This document shows, piece by piece, positions 1 to 8,178 of a stretch of DNA of 9,377 bases. Source of the stretch: Candidatus Aminicenantota bacterium (GTDB lineage: Bacteria > Acidobacteriota > Aminicenantia > Aminicenantales > Saccharicenantaceae); the NCBI GenBank assembly GCA_011048485.1, contig DSDX01000210.1, positions 1 through 9,377 of the forward strand. Direction: 5' to 3'. The position numbers and the translations under genes were made by a program. Under the pieces are notes generated by a model. The model was not told the DNA's origin and ran no database searches. It was given only the letters and a program-made list of their open reading frames with translations. The number at the start of each line of letters is the position of its first letter. The first letter of the stretch is position 1.

Positions 1-1320
1 ACCGTCTTCAAGAACGGGAAGAACGGCAAGGTCGTATACAGGACGGAGGTCGTCGGCAAGGGCGACATCGAAGCCCTGGTCGTCACCTCGGGGACCCTGA
101 ACCCGATCGAGACGGTCGACGTCGGGGCCCAGGTGTCGGGCAAGATCGTGAAGCTCAACGCCGATTTCAACTCCATCGTCAAGGAGGGCCAGATCGTGGC
201 CGAGCTCGACCAGGAGCCCCTGCGGATGAAGATCGACCAGAACGAGGCCAACTACAAGAGCCGGCTGGCCTCGCTCGAGCAGGCCAAGGTCAACCTGCAG
301 ATCGCCGAAAAGGCCTACGAACGGGCCAAGTCGCTCTTCGACAAGAACCTCCTCTCGGTCGAGGAGATGGACGTGGCTGAAGCCTCCTTTCTCAACGCCA
401 AGAGCTCCCTCATCTCGTCCGAGGCCAGCCTGGCCCAGGCCAAGAGCACGCTCGACCTGAGCAAGGTCGATCTCGGCTACTCGATCATCCGGGCCCCGGT
501 CGACGGCGTCGTCATCACCCGGCAGGTCAACGTCGGACAAACCCTCCAGTCGAGCTACCAAGCCCCGGTCCTGTTCCAGATCGCGACCGACCTGACCAAG
601 ATGAAGGTCGAGTGCAGCGTCGACGAGTCCGACATCGGTAAAGTCAAGGAAGGGCAGCAGGTCCGCTTCACGGTCGAGGCCTACCCGAACGAGAACTTCA
701 AAGGCGTCGTCCAGCAGGTCCGCTTCTCGCCCGAGACGGTGTCCAACGTGGTCACCTATACGACCATCGTCAACGTCGACAACCCCCAGAAGAAGCTCCT
801 GCCCGGCATGACGGCCACCGTGTCGATCATCGTCGGCGAGGCCAAGGATGTCCTGCGGGTCTCCAACGCCGCCCTGCGCTTCACCCCCGAGCTGAGCGCC
901 GAAGAACTCCAGGCCCTGATGAAGGAATCGCTGGACCGGATGATGGCTCAGCGGCAGGCCCAGGGCGGTCAGCCGGGCGCGGCGGGCCCGGCCGGATCCG
1001 CTCCATCGGCGCCCGGCGCCAAGCCGGAGGGCCAGGCCGGGCAGAGGACGTTCACCCGGCAGGGCGGAGGCCAAGGGTCCGGCCAGACCCGCCAGCAGAT
1101 GCCGCGCGTCTGGATGATGGGCGAGGACGGCAAGCTGAAGATGGTTTTCGTCCGCACCGGCGTCGCCGACACGGCCTTCACGGAGATCGTCCGCGGCGAG
1201 CTCGAGGAGGGTGACCTCGTCCTAACCGGCACGCAAAGCGGGATCGCGTCGGCCGCGTCCGCCGGCGACCGCCGGATGGGCGGGATGATCTTCATGGGCG
1301 GGCCTCCGGGCCGGCGCTGA
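1..1320 (+). CDS. macA: MacA-like periplasmic adaptor (membrane fusion protein) of an ABC efflux pump, 5' partial
   Basis: This adaptor would bridge the inner-membrane ABC permease and the TolC-like channel encoded downstream. The frame is open from base 1, so the N-terminus (membrane anchor or signal) is outside the window; the GTG at 133 lies inside the domain and is not the start. Visible residues show the first lipoyl half around 41-72 (VGAQVSGKI, VKEGQIVAELD), a long alpha-helical hairpin around 75-158 rich in Ala, Glu, Lys and Leu, the second lipoyl half around 160-182 (IRAPVDGVVITRQVNVGQT), then a beta-barrel domain ending near LPGMTATVSI. The VDVGAQVSG segment is very like E. coli MacA. 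Unusual is a Gly/Pro/Ala/Gln-rich stretch at about residues 314-365, inserted before the membrane-proximal domain. The short palindrome GCTGATCAGC (1316-1325) covers the stop codon. Family assignment is firm; substrate is unknown. Confidence 0.93.
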   Translation, partial: TVFKNGKNGKVVYRTEVVGKGDIEALVVTSGTLNPIETVDVGAQVSGKIVKLNADFNSIVKEGQIVAELDQEPLRMKIDQNEANYKSRLASLEQAKVNLQIAEKAYERAKSLFDKNLLSVEEMDVAEASFLNAKSSLISSEASLAQAKSTLDLSKVDLGYSIIRAPVDGVVITRQVNVGQTLQSSYQAPVLFQIATDLTKMKVECSVDESDIGKVKEGQQVRFTVEAYPNENFKGVVQQVRFSPETVSNVVTYTTIVNVDNPQKKLLPGMTATVSIIVGEAKDVLRVSNAALRFTPELSAEELQALMKESLDRMMAQRQAQGGQPGAAGPAGSAPSAPGAKPEGQAGQRTFTRQGGGQGSGQTRQQMPRVWMMGEDGKLKMVFVRTGVADTAFTEIVRGELEEGDLVLTGTQSGIASAASAGDRRMGGMIFMGGPPGRR

Positions 1321-1366
1321 TCAGCCGCGGCCCGAGCGCTGAGGACATGAGGATAAGGATATCAAG

Positions 1367-2054
<688 letters not shown>

Positions 2055-2056
<2 letters not shown>

Positions 2057-2072
2057 CCCGCCCGGGCGGGTC
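2055..2072. repeat. 18-nt perfect palindrome between ABC ATPase and permease genes
   Basis: GACCCGCCCGGGCGGGTC reads the same on both strands. It begins at the second base of the ATPase stop codon and ends five bases before the AAGGAG ribosome binding site (2077-2082) of the permease gene. In mRNA it could fold as a 7-bp GC stem with a 4-nt loop. No T-tract follows, so it is not a typical terminator. It might stabilise the mRNA 3' end, tune translation of the permease, or be a by-product of high GC. Confidence 0.6.
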
Positions 2073-2090
2073 CGCGAAGGAGAACGAGCC

Positions 2091-3335
2091 ATGATCAAGA
2101 GAACGCTCAGACACGGGGCGAGGACGCTCCGGATCGCATTCCGGGCCTTGGCCCGCAACAAGATGCGCTCTTTCCTCACCGGCCTGGGGATCATCATCGG
2201 CGTCGGCGCCGTGATCTCCATGGTCAGCATCGGCGAGGGGGCCAAGCGCGGCATCGAGGACCGCTTCGCCTCCATGGGGACCAACCTCCTCTTCGTCAGG
2301 CCCGGCAGCTCGGCCCAGCGGGGCGTGCACGGGGGCTGGGGCAGCATGACCACCCTCAAGGAGGAAGACGCCTGGGCCATCCAGGAGCAGTGCCCGGCCG
2401 TCATGTACGTCTCCCCTTCGGTCAGCGCCCGGGCCCAGACGATCTACGGCAACAAGAACTGGAACACGTCCATCGCCGGCACCGGGGACCGCTATCCCGA
2501 GGTTCGCGCCTGGGACGTCGAGTACGGGACGTATTTCGACGAATCCATGGTCAAGTCGGCGGCCAAGGTCGCCGTGCTCGGGGCCGACGTCAAGGAAAAC
2601 CTGTTCGAGGACGAGGACCCCATCGGCAAGATCATCCGGGTCAAGAAGATCCCCTTCAAGGTCCTGGGCGTTCTCAAGAAGAGGGGCGAGTCCGGCGGCT
2701 TCGGCAGCCGCGACGACCAGATCTGCATCCCTTACACGACGGCCATGCGCCGTCTCCAGGGCATCGACTACATCCAGTCGATCGACGTCCGGGCGGTCTC
2801 CGCGGCGCAGATGGAGGAAGCCCAGGCCCAGATCGAGGAGCTCCTCCGGATCCGGCACCGCATCGCCCCGGGCGCCGAGGACGATTTCAACGTCGGCAAC
2901 ATGTCCGAGATCGCCGAGTCGGCCGCCGAATCGACCAAGATGATGACCGTCCTCCTGGGCAGCATCGCCGGGATCTCGCTGCTCGTCGGCGGCATCGGCA
3001 TCATGAACATCATGCTCGTGTCGGTGACCGAGCGGATCCGCGAGATCGGCCTGCGCATGGCCGTCGGGGCGCGGGAGCGAGACATCCTGCTCCAGTTCCT
3101 GACCGAGGCCGTCGTCTTGAGCCTCATGGGCGGGCTCATCGGCATCGCCTTCGGCGTCGGCGCGTCCAAACTGATCAAGAACATCCAGATGTTCTCCTCG
3201 TTCAAGACCGTCGTGTCGATCGAGTCGGTCGTGCTGGCCTTCGGCTTCGCCGCGGCCATCGGCATCTTCTTCGGCTTCTACCCGGCCCGCAAGGCGTCCC
3301 GGCTCGACCCGATCGAGGCCCTGAGATATGAATAA
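2091..3335 (+). CDS. macB: MacB-like ABC transporter permease (FtsX family)
   Basis: This is the inner-membrane permease of the tripartite pump, which would work as a dimer with the preceding ATPase. Its 414 residues follow the MacB transmembrane layout: one membrane segment near 28-47 (LTGLGIIIGVGAVISMVSIG), a large periplasmic domain of about 235 residues, then three segments near 286-310, 337-358 and 378-397. Conserved FtsX/MacB motifs are ALARNKMRSFLTGLGIIIGV near the N-terminus, TERIREIGLRMAVGAR (313-328) after the second segment, and YPARKASRLDPIEALRYE at the C-terminus. The start is well placed, eight bases after AAGGAG at 2077-2082. Mechanotransmission, as known for MacB, would couple cytoplasmic ATP hydrolysis to expulsion of substrate from the periplasm. 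A LolC/E role is possible in principle but does not fit the neighbours. Confidence 0.95.
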   Translation: MIKRTLRHGARTLRIAFRALARNKMRSFLTGLGIIIGVGAVISMVSIGEGAKRGIEDRFASMGTNLLFVRPGSSAQRGVHGGWGSMTTLKEEDAWAIQEQCPAVMYVSPSVSARAQTIYGNKNWNTSIAGTGDRYPEVRAWDVEYGTYFDESMVKSAAKVAVLGADVKENLFEDEDPIGKIIRVKKIPFKVLGVLKKRGESGGFGSRDDQICIPYTTAMRRLQGIDYIQSIDVRAVSAAQMEEAQAQIEELLRIRHRIAPGAEDDFNVGNMSEIAESAAESTKMMTVLLGSIAGISLLVGGIGIMNIMLVSVTERIREIGLRMAVGARERDILLQFLTEAVVLSLMGGLIGIAFGVGASKLIKNIQMFSSFKTVVSIESVVLAFGFAAAIGIFFGFYPARKASRLDPIEALRYE

Positions 3336-3343
3336 CGGCCGGC

Positions 3344-3360
3344 GGCCCGCGGCGCGGGCC
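3344..3360 (+). repeat. GC-rich hairpin between permease and TolC genes
   Basis: GGCCCGC, a 3-nt loop GGC, and GCGGGCC form a perfect 7-bp stem in the 52-nt gap between the permease and the TolC-like gene. The hairpin ends 13 bases before the AAGGAG ribosome binding site (3374-3379). There is no T-tract, so complete termination is unlikely. It resembles in position the palindrome in the preceding gap. A role in mRNA stability or in setting subunit ratios is possible but unproven. Confidence 0.5.
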
Positions 3361-3387
3361 CGCGGCTCACGATAAGGAGTCAAAACC

Positions 3388-4968
3388 ATGACAAAGAAGA
3401 TTTTCTTGCCCCTGATCATGATCGGCGCGCTCGTCCTGGCCGGGCCCGGATTCGGCCAGCAGGCCTCCGGCACCCGGGAGATGTCTCTTGAGGAGTGCAT
3501 CGTCAAGGCCCTCAAGGACAACCTGGGCGTGGCCATCCAGGTCCTCGGCCCGGAGATCTCATCGGCCGGCGTCGACAGGGCCCAGGAGAAATACATCCCC
3601 ACCCTGTCCCTGAGCGCCAGCTCGAGGAAGTCGGAGAACGCCTCCTATTCCTACTACGACGCGGCCGAGCAGCTCGTCGACAAGACCCGGAACTACACCT
3701 TCCTCAACGCCAGCCAGACGCTCCCGACCGGGGGCACGCTCAGCTTGGACTTCACGGGCTACCGGACCACGACCAACCGTCGCGGGACAACGATCAATCC
3801 CCGGTTCGGGACGACCATGCGGTTCAATCTCAACCAGCCCCTGCTCCGGGACTTCGGCTTCAAGATGAGCCGCCGCGAGATCGTCGTCGCCGCCAACAAC
3901 CTGGGCATCTCCGAGGAGAACCTCAAGCAGACGCTGAAGGACACCGTCTACAACGTCGAGAGCGCCTACTGGAGCCTGGTCTACAGCATCGAAAACCTCG
4001 AGGTCCGGCGCCAGTCCCTCGAGCTGGCCAAGGACCTGCTCGAGAAGAACCGCCGCTCCGTCGAGGTCGGCACCCTGGCCCCCATTGAGGTCCTCAGCGC
4101 CCAGGCCGAGGTGGCCACGCGCGAGGCCGACCTCATCCAGGCCGAGACCCAGATCGAGAGCAACCAGGACCAGCTCAAGCTCCTGCTCAACATCACCGGC
4201 GAAGAGGACAAGGCCGTGGCCTCGATCGTGCCCAAGGACAAGCCGAGCTACGTCGTCAGGGAGGTGAGCCTCGAGGAGGCCATCGCCACGGCCCTGGCCA
4301 ACCGGAGCGACCTCGAGATCGCCCGCCTCGGCATCCAAGGCGACAAGCTCAACCTCAGCTACGCCAAGAACCAGAGCCTACCCGACCTCAACCTCTCGGC
4401 GTCCTACTATAGCCCCGGCATCGACGGGACCCAGCTCATCTACGATATCAACCCCATCTTTCCGGAAGCCCAGGTCGTCGACACCATCCCCGGCGACATC
4501 GGCGGCGCGCTCAAGCAGACCTTCAAGCTCCAGTATCCCAACTGGAACCTGGGGCTGACGCTCTCCCTGCCCCTGGCCAACATCTTATCCCGGGCCAACG
4601 TGACCCAGGCCCGGCTCAACCTGCGCCAGGCCATGCTCCAGCTGGAGAACCAGAAGGAGCAGCTCTATCTCGAGATCAAGAACGCCGTCCGGGCCGTCCA
4701 GGCCAACTACAAGAGGATCCTGGCCTACACGACGGCCCGGGAGCTGGCCGAGCAGAAGCTCACGGCCGAAGAGGAGAAGCGGCGCGTCGGCATGAGCACC
4801 AACTACATGGTCCTGTCCTACCAGCGGGACCTGGCCAACGCCCGCATCTCCGAGCTCAACGCCATCGTCTCCTACAACGTCTCGCTGGCCGCCCTCGAGA
4901 AGGCGATGGGCACGAGCCTGAAGGCCAAGAACATCAACGTCTCCGACTACGCGCCCGGCCTCGATTGA
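3388..4968 (+). CDS. TolC-family outer-membrane efflux channel
   Basis: This protein would form the trimeric outer-membrane and periplasmic channel through which the upstream pump exports its substrate. The first 23 or so residues look like a signal peptide: MTKK, a hydrophobic core FLPLIMIGALVLAG, then a small-residue cleavage region. No lipobox cysteine is seen. The family's internal duplication is visible: MSLEECIVKAL at 32-42 matches VSLEEAIATAL at 293-303, each starting an outer-membrane efflux repeat with long coiled-coil helices. Beta-barrel strand regions are likely near 70-160 and 325-390. PLLRDFGFKMSRREI is typical of the family. The 526 residues are slightly longer than E. coli TolC. 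The start follows AAGGAG (3374-3379) by eight bases. It is the last gene of the efflux operon, followed by a terminator-like stem and T-tract. Confidence 0.94.
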   Translation: MTKKIFLPLIMIGALVLAGPGFGQQASGTREMSLEECIVKALKDNLGVAIQVLGPEISSAGVDRAQEKYIPTLSLSASSRKSENASYSYYDAAEQLVDKTRNYTFLNASQTLPTGGTLSLDFTGYRTTTNRRGTTINPRFGTTMRFNLNQPLLRDFGFKMSRREIVVAANNLGISEENLKQTLKDTVYNVESAYWSLVYSIENLEVRRQSLELAKDLLEKNRRSVEVGTLAPIEVLSAQAEVATREADLIQAETQIESNQDQLKLLLNITGEEDKAVASIVPKDKPSYVVREVSLEEAIATALANRSDLEIARLGIQGDKLNLSYAKNQSLPDLNLSASYYSPGIDGTQLIYDINPIFPEAQVVDTIPGDIGGALKQTFKLQYPNWNLGLTLSLPLANILSRANVTQARLNLRQAMLQLENQKEQLYLEIKNAVRAVQANYKRILAYTTARELAEQKLTAEEEKRRVGMSTNYMVLSYQRDLANARISELNAIVSYNVSLAALEKAMGTSLKAKNINVSDYAPGLD

Positions 4969-5005
4969 GACGGACGCCCGGCGGCCGGGGGGATCGCGCC
5001 CCGGA

Positions 5006-5048
5006 GAGGGCCCTCAAAGGCCCCCCGGGATGGGTCCTCGGCTTTTTT
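5006..5048 (+). terminator. Probable Rho-independent terminator after the efflux operon
   Basis: GAGGGCCC (5006-5013) can pair with GGGTCCTC (5032-5039) as an 8-bp stem containing one G-U pair; a run of six T follows three bases later (5043-5048). A second, nested pairing GGGCC/GGCCC (5008-5012 with 5019-5023) is also possible, so the exact fold is uncertain. Its place just after the TolC stop and before the hfq promoter fits a transcription end. Confidence 0.5.
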
Positions 5049-5072
5049 CGTGTTGACTATAAAGGATTTAAC

Positions 5073-5101
5073 TTGAACTCGGGGCTCTCCTGTGATATCC
5101 T
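5073..5101 (+). promoter_or_regulatory. Probable sigma70-type promoter of hfq-pdxA
   Basis: A -35-like TTGAAC (5073-5078) is followed after 17 bases by TATCCT (5096-5101), which is preceded by TGA, an extended -10 arrangement. Transcription would start near 5108 and leave a leader of about 45 nt carrying GGAG (5141-5144) ahead of the hfq ATG. The area is clearly more AT-rich than its surroundings. Another TTGACT at 5053-5058 has no well-spaced -10. Confidence 0.5.
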
Positions 5102-5152
5102 TGGGACAAAGGGTCATCGATCCGATCCAACCCAGCTGTTGGAGAACGCTCA

Positions 5153-5497
5153 ATGAACAGAAAATTGATACGTCCTAATCTCACCGAGATCAAGGAACGG
5201 ATGAGCCAGGACAAGGAGCGGGACAAGGAAGCGCCCCGCAAGCGCATGCATCCGCCGACCGACACGTACGCCGAGAACTACTATTTTCTCAAACAGATGA
5301 ATAAGAGGACGCCCATGGCCGTCGTCTACACCGACGGGCAGATGGTCGAGGGCGTCATCGAGTGGTACGACCGCAGCTGCATCAAGCTCAACCGGGAGGA
5401 CGCCCCGAACCTGCTCATCTACAAATCGAGCATCCGCTGCATCTATAAAGCGGGCGAAGTCCCCGAGCCCGAGGGAAGCAAGCCCGGCAAGAAATGA
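5153..5497 (+). CDS. hfq: Divergent Hfq-like RNA chaperone with extended N-terminus
   Basis: This is an Sm-fold protein expected to form a hexameric ring that binds A/U-rich RNA and aids small RNA-mRNA pairing. The core spans about residues 41-99. Sm1 contains TPMAVVYTDGQMVEGVIEWYD, in line with [20 protein letters not shown] of E. coli Hfq, and Sm2 contains LLIYKSSIRCIYK, in line with MVYKHAISTVV. The YKH signature is changed to Y90-K91-S92, and the E. coli rim motif RRER becomes NKR (50-52) in a loop one residue shorter. About 40 mostly charged, probably disordered residues precede the core, and a short Pro/Lys tail follows it. The ATG lies eight bases after GGAG. The stop overlaps the pdxA start by 4 bp, implying coupled translation. 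Family assignment is good; whether it binds small RNAs as in enterobacteria is inference. Confidence 0.85.
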   Translation: MNRKLIRPNLTEIKERMSQDKERDKEAPRKRMHPPTDTYAENYYFLKQMNKRTPMAVVYTDGQMVEGVIEWYDRSCIKLNREDAPNLLIYKSSIRCIYKAGEVPEPEGSKPGKK

Positions 5498-6471
5498 CCC
5501 TGCCCACGATCGGGGTGACCTGCGGCGACCCCGGCGGCGTCGGGCCGGAGGTCGTCGTCAAGACGTTCGCCCGGGCCGGGACCCTGCCCGAGGCCTCGTA
5601 TGTCGTCTTCGCTGATCCCCGAATCGTCGCGGCCGAGGAGGCCCGTTCGGGCCTGAAGACGGGGGCGGGCCCATGGCGGCCCGAAGAGCCCTCCCGCCCC
5701 GGCATGTATCTGGCGGCCCTGCCCAGCCCCTCCGAAACGCCGGCGATCGGCCGGGTCTCGGCCGGGAACGGCGAGGCCTCGTTCCGGGCCTTCGAGGCGG
5801 CGGTCGGCGCGGCCCGCTCCGGCCGCATCCAGGCCCTCGTCACCGGCCCCATTTCGAAGGCCGCCTGGGCCCTGGCCGGGCATCCGTTCCGCGGCCACAC
5901 CGAATACCTCGGTTCCCTCTATCCGGGCGCCATCATGGCCTTCTGGTCGGAGCCGCTCAAGGTCGCCCTGTTCAGCCACCACCGGCCTCTCCGCGAGGCC
6001 CTCGGGATAGTCCGCAAGGACGCGATCGTCGAGTTCCTCAAGTCCCTCGACCTGGCCCTCCGGCGAGTCCCGGGCGGCCCCTTCGAGCTGCTCATGGCCG
6101 GCCTGAATCCCCACGCCGGAGAGGACGGCCATCTGGGCCGGGAAGAGGAGGACGAGATCCGTCCCGCCCTGGAGAAGGCCCGGGCTGATGGGATCCGCGT
6201 CGCCGGCCCGTTCCCGCCCGACACGGTCTTCCTTAAGGCCTTGAACCGGAAGGACGCGCTCGTCGTCGCCCTCTACCACGACCAGGGGCTCATCCCGTTC
6301 AAGCTGCTGGGCTTCGCCGGCGGGGTCAACGTGACCCTTGGGCTGCCCTTCGTCCGCACCTCTCCCGACCACGGCACGGCCTTCGATATCGCCGGCCAGG
6401 GCGTCGCCGACGCCCGCAGCATGGAGGAGGCGGTCAGGATGGCGGCGGTCTTCAGCGCGACCGGCCCTTGA
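5494..6471 (+). CDS. pdxA: 4-hydroxythreonine-4-phosphate dehydrogenase
   Basis: PdxA oxidises 4-phosphohydroxy-L-threonine with NAD(P) to an unstable ketone that PdxJ condenses with deoxyxylulose phosphate to give pyridoxine 5'-phosphate; it is cytosolic. The 325 residues match the usual length. Visible family motifs are IGVTCGDPGGVGPEV (6-20), VTGPISK (116-122), GHTEYL (134-139), LNPHAGEDGHLGREE (204-218), YHDQGLIPFK (261-270) and GVNVTLGLPFVRTSPDHGTA (277-296). By alignment with E. coli the metal-binding histidines are H163, H207 and H262, all kept, so the enzyme should be active. The ATG is in the ATGA overlap with hfq and has no clear ribosome binding site of its own, which fits translational coupling. 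The last 20 bp overlap the 3' end of smpB on the other strand. No pdxJ is present in the window. Confidence 0.96.
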   Translation: MTLPTIGVTCGDPGGVGPEVVVKTFARAGTLPEASYVVFADPRIVAAEEARSGLKTGAGPWRPEEPSRPGMYLAALPSPSETPAIGRVSAGNGEASFRAFEAAVGAARSGRIQALVTGPISKAAWALAGHPFRGHTEYLGSLYPGAIMAFWSEPLKVALFSHHRPLREALGIVRKDAIVEFLKSLDLALRRVPGGPFELLMAGLNPHAGEDGHLGREEEDEIRPALEKARADGIRVAGPFPPDTVFLKALNRKDALVVALYHDQGLIPFKLLGFAGGVNVTLGLPFVRTSPDHGTAFDIAGQGVADARSMEEAVRMAAVFSATGP

Positions 6472-6904
6472 GCGCGGCCCTGATCTCCCGGTCGGCGTCC
6501 CTTTTCTTGATGGCCTCCCGCTTCTCGTGCTCGCGCTTGCCCTTGGCCAGGGCGATCTCCAGCTTGATCCTGCCTTTGTCGCCGACGTAGACCCGCATCG
6601 GCACGATCGTCAGTCCCCTCTCCTGGGTCTTGCCGGCGAGACGCTTGATCTCGCGCCGGTGGAGCAGGAGCCTGCGGTCGCGCAGGGGCTCGTGGTTGAA
6701 GATATTGGCGGCCTCATAGGGGCTGATATGGCACTTGACCAGGAAGACCTCCCCGTTCCTGACCTCGGCGTAGCTCTCCTTGAGGCTGACCCGTCCGGCC
6801 CGGACGGATTTGACCTCGCTCCCGGTGAGGGCGAGTCCTGCCTCGAAGGTCTCGAGGATGTGGTATTCGTGGGAGACGGTCCTGTTGACGGCGAGGTTCT
6901 TCAT
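6452..6904 (-). CDS. smpB: SsrA-binding protein SmpB
   Basis: SmpB binds tmRNA and carries it to stalled ribosomes for trans-translation. The 150-residue protein shows the expected order: HEYHILETFEAGLALTGSEVKSVRAG (12-37), a segment with SYAEVRNGEVFLVKCHISPYE (44-64), then the KLLLHRREI-like region RRLLLHRREIKRL (77-89), VPMRVYVGDKGRIKLEIALAKGK (101-123) of the OB-like barrel, and a basic C-terminal tail (KREHEKREAIKKRDADREIR) that occupies the empty mRNA channel. The frame is open further upstream, but the ATG beginning MKNLAVNR gives the family's normal N-terminus and makes a 4-bp ATGA overlap with the preceding CNNM/CBS gene, so I chose it. There is no strong ribosome binding site, suggesting coupling. 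The tmRNA gene (ssrA) is not in the window. Confidence 0.96.
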   Translation of the reverse strand: MKNLAVNRTVSHEYHILETFEAGLALTGSEVKSVRAGRVSLKESYAEVRNGEVFLVKCHISPYEAANIFNHEPLRDRRLLLHRREIKRLAGKTQERGLTIVPMRVYVGDKGRIKLEIALAKGKREHEKREAIKKRDADREIRAALKGRSR

Positions 6905-8169
6905 GGCCCCGGCGCCTCGCCCGGGCCGGCTGGCGCGATGGCGATGAGCGTGATGCGCCGCTTGATCATCTTTTCGACGGTCAGGCGGAAGCCGCCGAAC
7001 GCCAGGGTGTCCTGTTCGCGGGGGATGCGCCCGAATTCGTAGAGGAAGAAGCCGGCCAGGGTCGTGTAATCCGGCTTGTCCGGGATGCGCAGGCCGACGA
7101 GACCGTTGACCTCCTTGATAGGGGCGAAGCCGGCGACGAGGAAACGGCCGTCCTCCTGGCGCGAGTACCAAGCCTCGGTCCGGCCGTCGTGCTCGTCCTG
7201 GATCTCGCCGACGATCTCCTCGATGATGTCCTCGAGCGTCACCAATCCGTCGACGTTGCCGAACTCGTCGACGACGAGGGCCATGTGCACGGCCTTGTCC
7301 TGCATCTGGAGGAGGACCTGCTCGAGCGAGGCAAGGTCGGGGACAAAGAACGTCTTGCGCAGCACATCCTTGAGCGAAAACGCTTTATTATCTGTTAGAT
7401 AGGCAATGACATCCTTGCTGTGGACGATCCCCTCGACATTGTCGAGGCGGCCCCTGAAGACGGGAAAGCGCGAATAGCCGGTCGAGCGAATGGCGCCCAC
7501 GACGTCGTCGAGCCGGGCCCCGATCTCGAACGCCCTGATCTCGGGCCGCGGCACCATGACCTCCTTGACCGGGCGCGAACCGAAGTCGAGGGCCCCCGAG
7601 ACGATCCGGCGGCGAAGGCCGGACAGGCCGCGAGCCCCGGCGTGGAGCGTGATCCGGATCTCCTCGTCGCTGAGTTGCGAGGCCGCGTAGGCGTCCTTCT
7701 TCCGCGACGAGGGGATGAGCAGACCGGTCACGAACGACAAGGCCTTGACCAGGGGGAAGAGAAGCACCATGAGGCCGCGGACCGGGTAGCCGAGCCGGAG
7801 GGACGTTTTCAAGGGGTTCTGGGCGGCCATGGTCTTGGGCGTGTTCTCGGCGAAGACAAGAAGGATAAGGGTCGTGGCCACCGTGGCCACGAGGACGGCC
7901 TGGCCCTGATTCGGTATCAACGTGATGCAAATGGACGTGGCGATGGCCGAGGCGGCCACATTGACCAGGGTGTTCCCGATGAGGATGGTGGCCAGGAACT
8001 CGTTGGTCCGGGACCTGATCCTGCGGACGAGAGAGGCCCGCTTCGAGCCGGCCTTCTCCCGGTACTGGAGCGCGAACGGATTGACGGCGATGAACGAGGT
8101 CTCGGCCGCGGAGAAGAACGCGTAAAGGAAAACACAAAGCGCGAAGAGAGCCAACCCCGGCAGGAGCAT
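6901..8169 (-). CDS. CNNM/DUF21 and CBS-domain membrane protein (HlyC/CorC family)
   Basis: Proteins of this family are membrane-bound and are linked to Mg2+ or Co2+ transport; the old name hemolysin is probably misleading. The 422 residues run as follows: DUF21/CNNM domain about 1-155 with hydrophobic segments near 2-24, 58-84, 91-108 and 129-152, and the motifs FFSAAETSFIAVNP, GNTLVNVAAS and FAENTPKT; then a CBS pair about 200-320 with VKEVMVPRPEI, TGYSRFPVF and VVDEFGNVDGLVTLEDIIEEIVGEIQDE; then a CorC/HlyC C-terminal domain about 335-412. It lies between carD and smpB: the start is 9 bp after the carD stop, and the end overlaps the smpB start by 4 bp. The ribosome binding site is weak. 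Codons for about residues 257-262 are unusually AT-rich. The precise ion and direction of transport are not shown by the sequence. Confidence 0.93.
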   Translation of the reverse strand: MLLPGLALFALCVFLYAFFSAAETSFIAVNPFALQYREKAGSKRASLVRRIRSRTNEFLATILIGNTLVNVAASAIATSICITLIPNQGQAVLVATVATTLILLVFAENTPKTMAAQNPLKTSLRLGYPVRGLMVLLFPLVKALSFVTGLLIPSSRKKDAYAASQLSDEEIRITLHAGARGLSGLRRRIVSGALDFGSRPVKEVMVPRPEIRAFEIGARLDDVVGAIRSTGYSRFPVFRGRLDNVEGIVHSKDVIAYLTDNKAFSLKDVLRKTFFVPDLASLEQVLLQMQDKAVHMALVVDEFGNVDGLVTLEDIIEEIVGEIQDEHDGRTEAWYSRQEDGRFLVAGFAPIKEVNGLVGLRIPDKPDYTTLAGFFLYEFGRIPREQDTLAFGGFRLTVEKMIKRRITLIAIAPAGPGEAPGP

Positions 8170-8178
8170 CGACGTCGA

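Noticed and set aside
133..1320. GTG at 133 as the start of the adaptor gene
   Set aside because: The frame is open back to base 1, and the upstream residues (VDVGAQVSG preceded by a beta strand) belong to the conserved adaptor fold.
4965..5156. Small open frames of 63-68 codons on both strands between the TolC gene and hfq
   Set aside because: They cover the terminator and promoter, have no ribosome binding site, and show no family pattern.
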